Positions 7,622 to 13,620 of a stretch of 14,047 nucleotides of DNA are shown here, piece by piece. The notes under the pieces are model-generated. The model saw only the letters and a list, made by a program, of their open reading frames with translations, did no database searches and was not told the DNA's origin. The DNA lies in assembly GCA_016928525.1 (NCBI GenBank), contig JAFGKO010000291.1:1-14047 (forward strand). The letters run 5' to 3'. How positions within the stretch are numbered: position 1 is the stretch's first letter; each line of letters starts with the position of its first letter. The position numbers and the translations under genes are program-made. The stretch is from Anaerolineales bacterium. Its GTDB lineage: Bacteria > Chloroflexota > Anaerolineae > Anaerolineales > Villigracilaceae.

Positions 7622-7999
7622 TCATGAACTCAGGTCCACCAGATGCAGACTGCCGCCGCGGGGATGTTCGCTGGAGACAAACCCAACCGCCGCCAGTGTG
7701 CGCTGGTCAGGGGAGAAGGCATGGAAGAGCGCTTGGCCCAGGGCGATAGGTTCATAGTCGTGCAATACCTGTCCAGTGCTGGAATCAATCGGGACGAGTG
7801 GATGTCCTTCTGAATTACTTTTCCATACAGCCGCCGGTACGCTGTCCGCCAGCGTGCCTGGTTTGGCAGGCAGGAGCGTTGACGCCGATTCTGATTTCTC
7901 AACCTGCACCGGTGCGGTGGGCGCTGTTTCGGGGAGAGCAGAACAGGCAGCAAGTACCAGTAAAACCGCAATTGACAGAACTTTTCTAACAGTAAGCAT
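7622..7999 (-). CDS. N-terminal fragment of the propeller lipoprotein (as interrupted)
   Basis: If the TGA acts as a stop, this 125-residue product is made: a lipoprotein signal with lipobox ending at Cys19, an Ala/Pro/Glu linker, then one to two propeller blades ending at VDLSS. An upstream in-frame ATG at 8068 would add 23 residues, but it overlaps the anti-sigma gene, lacks a ribosome binding site and would spoil the signal peptide. ATG 7999 with GGAGG about six bases upstream is preferred. Such a fragment is unlikely to fold as a propeller. Confidence 0.55.
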   Translation of the reverse strand: MLTVRKVLSIAVLLVLAACSALPETAPTAPVQVEKSESASTLLPAKPGTLADSVPAAVWKSNSEGHPLVPIDSSTGQVLHDYEPIALGQALFHAFSPDQRTLAAVGFVSSEHPRGGSLHLVDLSS

Positions 8000-8048
8000 G
8001 TTGACCTCCGTACCCAAGATACACCACTGGAGGTCCACAGGTTCCCGT

Positions 8049-8876
8049 TTACTTAAGCGATTCAGCAATCCGTATCGTTTCTTCGAGGCTCAGGTTGGAT
8101 TCAAGGCGATAGGTGATGCGCTCTGCCTCCCAGATCAGGGTATTGCCTTCCACTGTTCTTCGTAGATCATATGCGCCGCTGGATAGTTGAACCAGATACG
8201 GCCCCTGCGCCCATACGGCGTAACTGCCGTTGACCTGCGTTTCCTGGATCACAAGCGGCTCGATTTTGCTTACCAGCGGGCCCTCGGGGCCGATCTCGTG
8301 TAAACTCAGACGGATCTTCTGCAGGTCGTTCGGGTCGTTCCAGGCCAGGACGATCATTGGTCCATCTTCCTGGAGGAATACAAGATCCGGATCGCCCAGT
8401 TCCGCGGGATATTCGGGCAGGCGGATCGGGAACGGGGTACGGGATTGCGCCTCGGCGAGCGTCATTTCACCGGCCAGGCCAGATATGCTGACTGTATAGG
8501 GCGGCACGTAAGGCGTGAAATCCGCTGGGGGTGTTGCCGTGCTTGGAGGAAATGCCGCCGGCGTGGCGGTTGTCGGTATTTGCGACAGGGGTGCTTCGTC
8601 TGTTTGAGTGGGATCTGACGGGAAAATACGCACCACACCAACCTGGAGGAAGCGCACGATCTCAGCACGCACGCCCGGCACGGCGAACAGGACCGCCAGT
8701 GCCAGGACCAGCAGGCCGGCCACCAGCCAGGCGCTTCGCATCCGGGCCCGCGGCCTGTTCCCGCCTTCGAGACTTTTCATCACCGATTCGGTCACATCCG
8801 GAGTAGGTGGGTAGTGGAAACGGCGCGCAACTTCTTTCAAGCGTTCGTCAGGGAATGGAGCGACAGGCGTATTCAT
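8049..8876 (-). CDS. Putative membrane-anchored anti-sigma factor with DUF4367-like sensor domain
   Basis: This 275-residue single-pass protein has a short cytoplasmic N-terminus of about 48 residues that would bind the sigma factor. A transmembrane helix at about 50-68 is followed by a Pro/Thr-rich stalk at about 95-127. The extracytoplasmic domain at about 130-275 ends with the pattern GNTLIWEAERITYRLESNLSLEETIRIAESL, which resembles the DUF4367 domain of anti-sigma-like proteins. No HxxxCxxC zinc motif is present, so it is not a classic ZAS anti-sigma factor. The ATG overlaps the sigma gene stop (ATGA, 8873-8876), pointing to translational coupling and matched stoichiometry. The anti-sigma role is inferred from topology and operon position. 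Confidence 0.7.
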   Translation of the reverse strand: MNTPVAPFPDERLKEVARRFHYPPTPDVTESVMKSLEGGNRPRARMRSAWLVAGLLVLALAVLFAVPGVRAEIVRFLQVGVVRIFPSDPTQTDEAPLSQIPTTATPAAFPPSTATPPADFTPYVPPYTVSISGLAGEMTLAEAQSRTPFPIRLPEYPAELGDPDLVFLQEDGPMIVLAWNDPNDLQKIRLSLHEIGPEGPLVSKIEPLVIQETQVNGSYAVWAQGPYLVQLSSGAYDLRRTVEGNTLIWEAERITYRLESNLSLEETIRIAESLK

Positions 8877-9427
8877 TCTACAATCTCTTTCAGTTCAGGA
8901 TAATCACGTTCGATGATCCCGCGCAGTTTGCTCAGTGCCCGGTGTAGGCGGGATTTGACCGTACCGGTGGGCACATCCAATGCATTGGCCATTTCATTCT
9001 CGGACATGTCTAGAAAGTAGCGCAAGTAAATCACTTCCTGGAATGGCTTCGCCATTTTTCTCGCGGCCTGCCAGAGTGCCTGGCTGTTATCCTCCAGATT
9101 GATGGTTGCTGGTTTGATGCTGTCCGGGTCTTGCTGGACGAAACTCATCAGGGTTGCAAGGTAACGCCCAATGGAACGGTGGCGGTTATGGGACAGATTC
9201 GAAGCGATGCGCAGCAACCAGGGACGCAGTGGGCGTTCGGTATCGAACCGTCTCAAAGCTTTATAGGCGCGCAGAAAGGTCTCCTGAGCGATGTCCTCTG
9301 CTTCGTCTGGGTCGCCCAGCAGGAGATAGGCGAGGCGGAAGACAGGCTCCTGATGTGTGCGCATCAGGGCCTCCCAGGCAACTTGATCGCCTTGGCGGGC
9401 CAGATGAATCTGTTGGGCTTCAATCAC
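8873..9427 (-). CDS. ECF-type RNA polymerase sigma factor (sigma-E/RpoE-like)
   Basis: This 184-residue protein has the two-domain layout of group 4 sigma factors. Sigma-2 lies at about 22-88, with EDIAQETFLRAYKALRRFD for core binding and -10 recognition. Sigma-4 lies at about 118-170, with the helix-turn-helix MSENEMANALDVPTGTVKSRLHRALSKLR for -35 recognition. The start is GTG at 9427 with only a weak purine run (GGAAAAG) before it, and that run lies inside a 16-bp perfect palindrome. It is the first gene of the operon with the putative anti-sigma factor and the propeller lipoprotein, and lies 92 bases downstream of cydB behind a terminator. It is presumably released by an envelope signal. 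Its regulon cannot be inferred from this window. Confidence 0.9.
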   Translation of the reverse strand: MIEAQQIHLARQGDQVAWEALMRTHQEPVFRLAYLLLGDPDEAEDIAQETFLRAYKALRRFDTERPLRPWLLRIASNLSHNRHRSIGRYLATLMSFVQQDPDSIKPATINLEDNSQALWQAARKMAKPFQEVIYLRYFLDMSENEMANALDVPTGTVKSRLHRALSKLRGIIERDYPELKEIVE

Positions 9428-9429
9428 TC

Positions 9430-9445
9430 ACTTTTCCGGAAAAGT
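9430..9445 (-). promoter_or_regulatory. 16-bp perfect palindrome at the sigma factor translation start
   Basis: ACTTTTCCGGAAAAGT reads the same on both strands and ends two bases before the GTG start. It covers the only candidate ribosome binding site. As DNA it could be a dimeric operator; as RNA it could fold weakly and mask the start. No function is proven. Confidence 0.5.
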
Positions 9446-9458
9446 AGTTTCATAATAA

Positions 9459-9496
9459 ATACACCGGCAGGTCCCGTTTGGTTCCTGTCGGTGTAT
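9459..9496 (-). terminator. Terminator after cydAB
   Basis: The arms ATACACCGGCAGG (9459-9471) and CCTGTCGGTGTAT (9484-9496) pair over 13 positions, with one G-T wobble and a 12-base loop. On the minus strand the stem is followed by TTTATTAT. It lies 24 bases after the cydB stop and separates the oxidase operon from the sigma operon. Confidence 0.75.
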
Positions 9497-9519
9497 CGTA
9501 TCTTGGTTGTAATTTCGAT

Positions 9520-10545
9520 TTAGTATGTCAGTGTCTTCGGGTCAATCTTCACACGCTTGCGGAAGACCCAGTACGTGTATCCCTGATATGCTAGCACGAT
9601 CGGGACAAAGATAAGCGCCACGATGGACATGACCTGCAGCGTATATGCGCTGGACGAGGCGTTATAGATCGTCAGGCTCCACTCGGGATTGAGTGTGGAA
9701 ATCATGACGCGCGGGAACATGATCATAAAGGCGGTAGTCAGGGTCAATGCGATGGTGGCGCCTGTCATGGCAAATGCCCAGCCGATCATCTTGCGGTTGA
9801 GGAAGGTTCCGGTCAGCAGCATGGTGACGAAACCCGTGATCGGGACAATACCGGGGTTCACCCCTAACTTGCCGAGGATGTCGGTGAAGAAGTAGGTCGA
9901 GACCAGCAGAGCCAGGGTCAGGATGACCTGTGCCAGCCAGAACTTGCGCGCAAAGCTGTGAGCGCGTTCCCGGATGGCGCCTTCAGACTTAAGATCGAGG
10001 AAAATAGCGCCGTGCAGCAGGAAGATGCCAATCGTGCCCAGCCCGCCGAGTAGGCCGTAGGGGTTGAGCAGTGTCCAGAAGGTGCCGGTGTAGGTCATGT
10101 TCGCATCGATCGGTACACCACGCGCCAGATTGGCGAAGGCCACGCCCAGCAGCAGGGCTGGCAGCAGGCTGCCGAAGAAGATACACCAATCCCATAAAGC
10201 CCGCCATTTGGGATTGGCATCTTTCGAGCGGAATTCGAAGGCCACGCCGCGCACGATCAGCGCCAGCAGCAAAAGGAACAGGGCGGGATAGAACCCACTG
10301 AACAGGGTGGCGTACCAGTGCGGGAAGGCCGCAAAGGTTGCGCCGCCGGCGGTCAGCAGCCAGACTTCGTTGCCGTCCCAGTGCGGGCCAATCGTATTGA
10401 TAATGGCCCGGCGCTCGGTATCGTCCTTGCTCAGGAGGGGCATCAACATGCCAACGCCGAAATCGAATCCTTCCAGGAAGAAGAATCCAACCCACAGGAT
10501 GGCAATCAGAATAAACCAGATGACCTGGAGAACTTCGTAACTCAT
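9520..10545 (-). CDS. cydB: Cytochrome bd ubiquinol/menaquinol oxidase subunit II
   Basis: CydB is the structural partner of CydA in the bd-type quinol oxidase, a high-affinity terminal oxidase reducing O2 to water in the membrane. The 341-residue protein opens with the hallmark helix (WFILIAILWVGFFFLEGFDFGVG, residues 10-32) and the motif GPHWDGNEVWLLTAGGATFAAFP (53-75). It continues as a multi-pass membrane protein of about eight to nine helices. ATG 10545 is chosen because GGAGG lies five bases before it. A TTG four codons upstream (10557) would overlap that ribosome binding site. It starts 12 bases after the cydA stop, so the two are co-transcribed and coupled. No CydX-like small ORF follows; a terminator does. 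Confidence 0.95.
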   Translation of the reverse strand: MSYEVLQVIWFILIAILWVGFFFLEGFDFGVGMLMPLLSKDDTERRAIINTIGPHWDGNEVWLLTAGGATFAAFPHWYATLFSGFYPALFLLLLALIVRGVAFEFRSKDANPKWRALWDWCIFFGSLLPALLLGVAFANLARGVPIDANMTYTGTFWTLLNPYGLLGGLGTIGIFLLHGAIFLDLKSEGAIRERAHSFARKFWLAQVILTLALLVSTYFFTDILGKLGVNPGIVPITGFVTMLLTGTFLNRKMIGWAFAMTGATIALTLTTAFMIMFPRVMISTLNPEWSLTIYNASSSAYTLQVMSIVALIFVPIVLAYQGYTYWVFRKRVKIDPKTLTY

Positions 10546-10557
10546 GGGTGCCTCCAA

Positions 10558-11946
10558 TTAGCTTTCTGCGCTGAGGAGCGTGGGCGCAGTCTCCTCGGAC
10601 TCGTGCATGGCTGCTGCAGGACCTGCTTTGGCGTACTTTGTCAGCAGGTATGCATCCGCGACCATCAGGGCGGCGTAGATCAGCGTGTAGCCGATCAGGG
10701 TCGTCAGGACCATGCCCGGGCTGAGCGGTGAGACCCCGTCCGCTGTCTTGAGCAGGCCTTGGACGATCCACGGTTGGCGCCCGGTTTCGGTCACAACCCA
10801 GCCGCTGGAGTTGCCGATGTAGGGCAATGCGATCATGAACGGCAGCCATTTCATCCATTTGAGCCATTTTGCCGGCCAGCCTTTCATGACCAGGTAGAGG
10901 CCATAGGCATACACGACGAACATGGCCAGGCCTGCTCCGAGCATGAAGCGGAACGACCAGTAGGTGATGACCATCAACGGGACATAGTCGCCGGGGCCGT
11001 AAGTTTGTACGTACTCCGCCTGGACTTCGTTCACCCCGCGTACTTCGCATGAAAAATCGTTGCAGGCGATGAACGAGAGCAGGTAGGGCACGCGCCATTC
11101 CCAGACTAAGTTCTTACCGGTCAGGTCGCCGATGGTGATGATCGAGAACGAAGCTGGCTGTTCGGTTTCCCAAAGCGCTTCGATGGAGGCCATTTTCATC
11201 GGCTGGTTTTCCATCAACTCCTGTCCCTGCGTGTGCCCGGCCAGCACGACGCTGGTGATAGCGATCATGCCGATGATAGCGGCCATGCTGAACGAGCGCT
11301 TGAATACTTCCGTCTCGTTCTTGCGCAGGATGTGCCAGGCGCTGATGCCTATTACGAACGAAGCCGCCGTAGCAAACCCGGCCGAAATGGTGTGCCAGAG
11401 GAACAGCCAGGCCTTGGGGTTGAAGATCAGCGCGGCGAAATCGACCAGTTCAGCGCGGCCTGTGACTTCGTTGATTACGAAGCCTACCGGGTGCTGCATC
11501 CAGCCGTTGGCGATCAGGATCCACAGCGCCGACAGATTCGAGCCGATGACCACCAACCAGATCGAAGCCAGGTGTACTTTTTCGGGTACTTTGCCCTCCC
11601 CGAAAAGCCACAATCCAAGGAAAGTAGACTCGAGGAAGAAGGCCAGCAGGGCTTCGATGGCCAGCGGCGCGCCGAATATGTCGCCCACATAGCGGCTATA
11701 TTCCGACCAGTTCATGCCGAACTGAAACTCTTGCACGATGCCGGTCACTACGCCCATGGCAAAATTGATCAGGAACAGTTTGCCCCAGAACTTGGCCATG
11801 CGGCGATAGTTTTCGTCCTTCGTGCGGTAGTACTGGGTCTGCATGATGGCGACGAACCAGCCCAGTCCCAGCGTGAGTGGGACAAAAAAGAAGTGATAGA
11901 TGGTAGTGATGGCAAACTGCCACCGTGAGAGCAGGACAAGGTCCAT
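10558..11946 (-). CDS. cydA: Cytochrome bd quinol oxidase subunit I
   Basis: CydA carries the three hemes and the quinol site of cytochrome bd. In this 462-residue chain the heme ligands are visible: His18 (b595, in TTIYHFFFVPLTLG), His185 (b558, in FLWHTISAGFATAA) and Met335 (b558, in WSFRFMLG). The proton-path/heme d glutamates Glu98 and Glu106 are in IEALLAFFLESTFLG. The quinol-loop signature GQELMENQPMKMASIEA has Lys251 and Glu256, and GRQPWIVQGLLKTADGVSP (389-407) follows. The loop between helices 6 and 7 is short, making this a short-Q-loop CydA, as in Firmicutes-type enzymes rather than the long E. coli form. The loop has two Cys (295, 300) that could form a disulfide. ATG 11946 has AAGGAG five bases upstream. 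It leads the cydAB operon, with an Rrf2 regulator gene just upstream on the same strand. Confidence 0.96.
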   Translation of the reverse strand: MDLVLLSRWQFAITTIYHFFFVPLTLGLGWFVAIMQTQYYRTKDENYRRMAKFWGKLFLINFAMGVVTGIVQEFQFGMNWSEYSRYVGDIFGAPLAIEALLAFFLESTFLGLWLFGEGKVPEKVHLASIWLVVIGSNLSALWILIANGWMQHPVGFVINEVTGRAELVDFAALIFNPKAWLFLWHTISAGFATAASFVIGISAWHILRKNETEVFKRSFSMAAIIGMIAITSVVLAGHTQGQELMENQPMKMASIEALWETEQPASFSIITIGDLTGKNLVWEWRVPYLLSFIACNDFSCEVRGVNEVQAEYVQTYGPGDYVPLMVITYWSFRFMLGAGLAMFVVYAYGLYLVMKGWPAKWLKWMKWLPFMIALPYIGNSSGWVVTETGRQPWIVQGLLKTADGVSPLSPGMVLTTLIGYTLIYAALMVADAYLLTKYAKAGPAAAMHESEETAPTLLSAES

Positions 11947-11981
11947 TGCGACTCCTTAAGAATTGGTTTTATGTCACAAAT

Positions 11982-12012
11982 ATTGTATACGAAAACAAAA
12001 AAAGTTGTTGAA
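11982..12012 (-). promoter_or_regulatory. Candidate cydAB promoter
   Basis: The 123-base rrf2-cydA spacer is AT-rich near cydA. On the minus strand, -10 TACAAT (plus 11982-11987) lies about 36 bases before the ATG, with a weak -35 TTCAAC (plus 12007-12012) at a long 19-base spacing. The -10 overlaps a short inverted repeat ACAA-TAT-TTGT. The remainder of the spacer (to 12069) shows no strong terminator, so readthrough from the regulator gene is possible. Confidence 0.4.
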
Positions 12013-12069
12013 TGGTTTCAGGTGATGATGGTGTCCCTCCCGGACTGAGCCTCCTTCCTGCCGTTCTTC

Positions 12070-12525
12070 CTACGCCTCAGCCTGCGCGATGCTCAATGGA
12101 ACTACATCCGCCAGCGACGATGCTTCCCGCGCCAATTCGTCGAAGCTGGTGTTTTCCAGTTCCTGAAGGATCAAGGCCTGCAAGCGTGCCCAACGACAGC
12201 GGACGGGGCAACTGTGATCGAAGGGGCAAGTGCCGCCCCCGTGTAAACATTCTGAAACCGTGAAATTGTTTTCGAAGAACGTCACCACCTGACGCAAGTT
12301 GATCTCACTCGCCGGGCGTGCCAGCTTCAACCCGCCCTCACGGCCTGGATAGGTGAGGATGAATCCGCCCTTTGCCAGTTCTGCCACCACGCGCAGGGAG
12401 AGCGCCTTCGGGATGAGCATTTCCTGCTGGATCTGGGAAGTAGGTAGCATGGCCTCATCCCCCTGCTTGGCGAGGGCCAGGATGACACGGATGGCGTAAT
12501 CGGTCTGGCGGTTGATGCGGATCAT
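12070..12525 (-). CDS. Rrf2-family iron-sulfur transcriptional regulator (NsrR/IscR-like)
   Basis: This 151-residue winged-helix protein has the Rrf2 start MIRINRQTDYAIRVILALA, the recognition helix region IPKALSLRVVAELAKGGFI and the wing GREGGLKLARP. It also has the family's cluster-binding cysteines: Cys93, Cys100 and Cys106, spaced X6 and X5, plus an extra Cys110. Asp9 matches the fourth ligand Asp described for NsrR-type proteins. It should bind a [4Fe-4S] or [2Fe-2S] cluster and sense nitric oxide, oxygen or iron-sulfur status. The gene lies directly upstream of cydAB on the same strand, so the bd oxidase, which is NO-tolerant, is the likely target. A 7-5-7 inverted repeat 14-32 bases before its start suggests autoregulation. 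Which of NsrR, IscR or another clade it is cannot be settled here. Confidence 0.88.
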   Translation of the reverse strand: MIRINRQTDYAIRVILALAKQGDEAMLPTSQIQQEMLIPKALSLRVVAELAKGGFILTYPGREGGLKLARPASEINLRQVVTFFENNFTVSECLHGGGTCPFDHSCPVRCRWARLQALILQELENTSFDELAREASSLADVVPLSIAQAEA

Positions 12526-12538
12526 GGTTTCCTTTAAC

Positions 12539-12575
12539 GTTTACCTTTTTGGTAAACATTTACTCTTATTGTAAG
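12539..12575. promoter_or_regulatory. Operator-like inverted repeats upstream of the Rrf2 gene
   Basis: GTTTACC-TTTTT-GGTAAAC (12539-12557) is a perfect 7-5-7 inverted repeat. A weaker second copy, TTAC-N7-GTAA (12560-12563 and 12571-12574), is centred 19 bases away, about two helical turns. The site lies between the Rrf2 promoter and its start codon, as expected for autorepression. The cognate protein is inferred to be the Rrf2 regulator itself. Confidence 0.6.
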
Positions 12576-12587
12576 CATTTTGACAGG

Positions 12588-12616
12588 ATTGTAATGTGTT
12601 ATTTGTCACAATTCAA
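12588..12616 (-). promoter_or_regulatory. Promoter of the Rrf2 regulator gene
   Basis: On the minus strand, -35 TTGAAT (plus 12611-12616) and -10 TACAAT (plus 12588-12593) have 17-base spacing. Transcription would start just ahead of the inverted-repeat operators and run about 60 bases to the ATG. Confidence 0.6.
12595..12610. promoter_or_regulatory. CRP/FNR-superfamily-like site in the rrf2-lgt spacer
   Basis: TGTGT-TATTTG-TCACA differs from the classic TGTGA-N6-TCACA in one base of ten. It sits in the spacer between the -35 and -10 of the Rrf2 promoter, a repressing position. The half-site TGTCACAA (12604-12611) recurs before cydA at 11972-11979. Short motifs like this can occur by chance. 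Confidence 0.35.
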
Positions 12617-12640
12617 GGATGATAGGCGTCATGCCCGGGG

Positions 12641-12649
12641 TGATATAAT
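12641..12649 (+). promoter_or_regulatory. Extended -10 promoter of lgt
   Basis: TGA-TATAAT gives a consensus -10 with the extended TGn element, about 29 bases before the lgt start. No matching -35 is visible, as is common for extended -10 promoters. It diverges from the Rrf2 promoter. Confidence 0.6.
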
Positions 12650-12677
12650 GGCCGCACTCCAAACCTAGAGGTGTCTT

Positions 12678-13574
12678 TTGATCGATCCTGTCATCTTTTC
12701 ATTCAAAATTTTCGGTATCAATTTCGCTTTGCGCTGGTATGGCGTGCTGGTCATGCTGGGGGTGATGGTAGCGGCCTGGATTGCCGAGCGCGAGTACACG
12801 CGTCGCGGCGAGAACAGTGAGCATATCTGGAACTCTCTGATCTGGGCCTTACCGGTTGGGGTAGTGGGCGCGCGCCTGTGGTATGTCGCCAACGCTACTC
12901 TGGGTGGCAATTCCTACTACATGGACAACCCCGGCCAGATCTTGAACATCCCCCAGGGCGGATTGCACTTCTTCGGTGGACTGCTTTTTGGCGCGCTGGC
13001 GATGATTTTCTACATTCGCCGCAATAACCTGGACCCCTGGCTGCTCCTGGACGTGGCCGCTCCCGTCACGATGATCGGACAGGCCATCGCCCGCCCGGCC
13101 AACTTCATCAACCAGGAGCTTTATGGCCAGCCGACTACGCTGCCCTGGGGCATTTCCATCGAAGCGCAACACCGCATCCCGCCCTACAATGATATGAACC
13201 TGTATCCAGATAGCACGCGTTTCCACCCCGCCTTTGCTTATGAGATGATCTGGAATTTTTTGGCTGCGGGCCTGCTGCTGTGGGCCGCGCGACATTTCCC
13301 GGAAAAGTTCAAGCCCGGCGCGATGTTCAGTTGGTGGCTGGTGCTGGCCGGTGTAGGGCGCGTGATCATTGAAGCCTTCCGCCCGGACCAACCCCGCATC
13401 CCCGGTACGGATTTGAGTTACTCACGCCTCGTGGCGGGCCTTATGGCGCTGGCGGGTGTGATCATGCTGCTGGTGCGTTATAGGTATATCCGCTTGAAGT
13501 TTGCGGAGGATTGGGAAGAAGAATACCAGATTAATCAGCAGCCCCAAAAGGCAGAAGCAGCAGAAGCCGTGTAG
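12678..13574 (+). CDS. lgt: Phosphatidylglycerol--prolipoprotein diacylglyceryl transferase
   Basis: Lgt is the inner-membrane enzyme that transfers diacylglycerol from phosphatidylglycerol to the lipobox cysteine of prolipoproteins, the first step of lipoprotein maturation. The 298-residue protein has about seven membrane segments. The Lgt signature IARPANFINQELYG (137-150) holds Arg139, Asn142, Asn145 and Glu147. FHPAFAYE (182-189) and GRVIIEAFRPDQ (227-238, with Arg228 and Glu232) follow. In the loop that reads GGLSFHGG in E. coli, this protein has GGLHFFGG: the His has moved two positions (His97) and the usual His position is Phe99. The start is TTG at 12678 with GAGGTG spaced about six bases; the nearest upstream ATG (12649) quickly hits TAG. 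The tail is charged and Gln/Ala/Glu-rich. It is transcribed alone, divergent from the Rrf2 gene. Confidence 0.95.
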   Translation: MIDPVIFSFKIFGINFALRWYGVLVMLGVMVAAWIAEREYTRRGENSEHIWNSLIWALPVGVVGARLWYVANATLGGNSYYMDNPGQILNIPQGGLHFFGGLLFGALAMIFYIRRNNLDPWLLLDVAAPVTMIGQAIARPANFINQELYGQPTTLPWGISIEAQHRIPPYNDMNLYPDSTRFHPAFAYEMIWNFLAAGLLLWAARHFPEKFKPGAMFSWWLVLAGVGRVIIEAFRPDQPRIPGTDLSYSRLVAGLMALAGVIMLLVRYRYIRLKFAEDWEEEYQINQQPQKAEAAEAV

Positions 13575-13620
13575 ATCGTTTGTAGATGATGTTTTTATTA
13601 GCATAATCCACCCCGAAAAG

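Larger units (their letters stand above)
6563..7999 (-). pseudogene. Beta-propeller lipoprotein gene interrupted by one in-frame TGA
   Basis: Read as one frame this is 478 codons with a single internal TGA at 7622-7624. The lipoprotein signal MLTVRKVLSIAVLLVLAACS (lipobox LAAC, Cys19) starts at ATG 7999 behind a clear GGAGG. Propeller-like repeats follow on both sides of the stop: HAFSPDQRTLAAVG, MSFSPNGKQVGITYG, LAFAPNQDILYVIHPDEDKLTTVDFD, VTISPDGEILYIVG and LSISADGRYLYLRG. The 15 codons between the TGA and the first downstream ATG continue blade-like sequence (KDRVYELQLDGYVTA), so the gene was one unit. A one-base change GGA to TGA would explain it, giving LSSGKDR. The gene is third in the sigma/anti-sigma operon and would sit lipid-anchored outside the membrane. 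Its ligand is unknown. True nonsense mutation, sequence error and readthrough are all open. Confidence 0.75.

Noticed and set aside
7592..7624. Selenocysteine at the internal TGA
   Set aside because: The context is a propeller turn without redox chemistry or a recognised selenoprotein family, and the hairpin lacks a recognisable bacterial SECIS loop; kept only as a low-probability alternative.
6563..7999. Genome-wide UGA recoding to tryptophan
   Set aside because: Several genes in the window end in TGA at their expected lengths (for example the sigma factor), and tryptophan is encoded by TGG throughout.
7622..8068. Upstream start ATG 8068 for the propeller lipoprotein
   Set aside because: It overlaps the anti-sigma gene, lacks a ribosome binding site and puts 23 residues in front of a clear lipoprotein signal peptide.
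10546..10557. TTG at 10557 as the cydB start
   Set aside because: It overlaps the GGAGG that serves ATG 10545, and the family N-terminus fits MSYEV.
9989..11098. A 369-residue open frame on the minus strand overlapping cydB and cydA
   Set aside because: It is an Arg/His/Pro-rich shadow frame within two well-conserved genes and matches no domain; cydA and cydB are certain in their frames.
11233..11928. A 231-residue plus-strand open frame antisense to cydA
   Set aside because: Composition is typical of an antisense shadow (Gln/Asp/Arg-rich), with no ribosome binding site and no recognisable domain.
11963..11990. Rex-type operator (TTGTGA-N6-TCACAA) before cydA
   Set aside because: Only one half-site (TTGTGA) is present; the opposite arm does not match.
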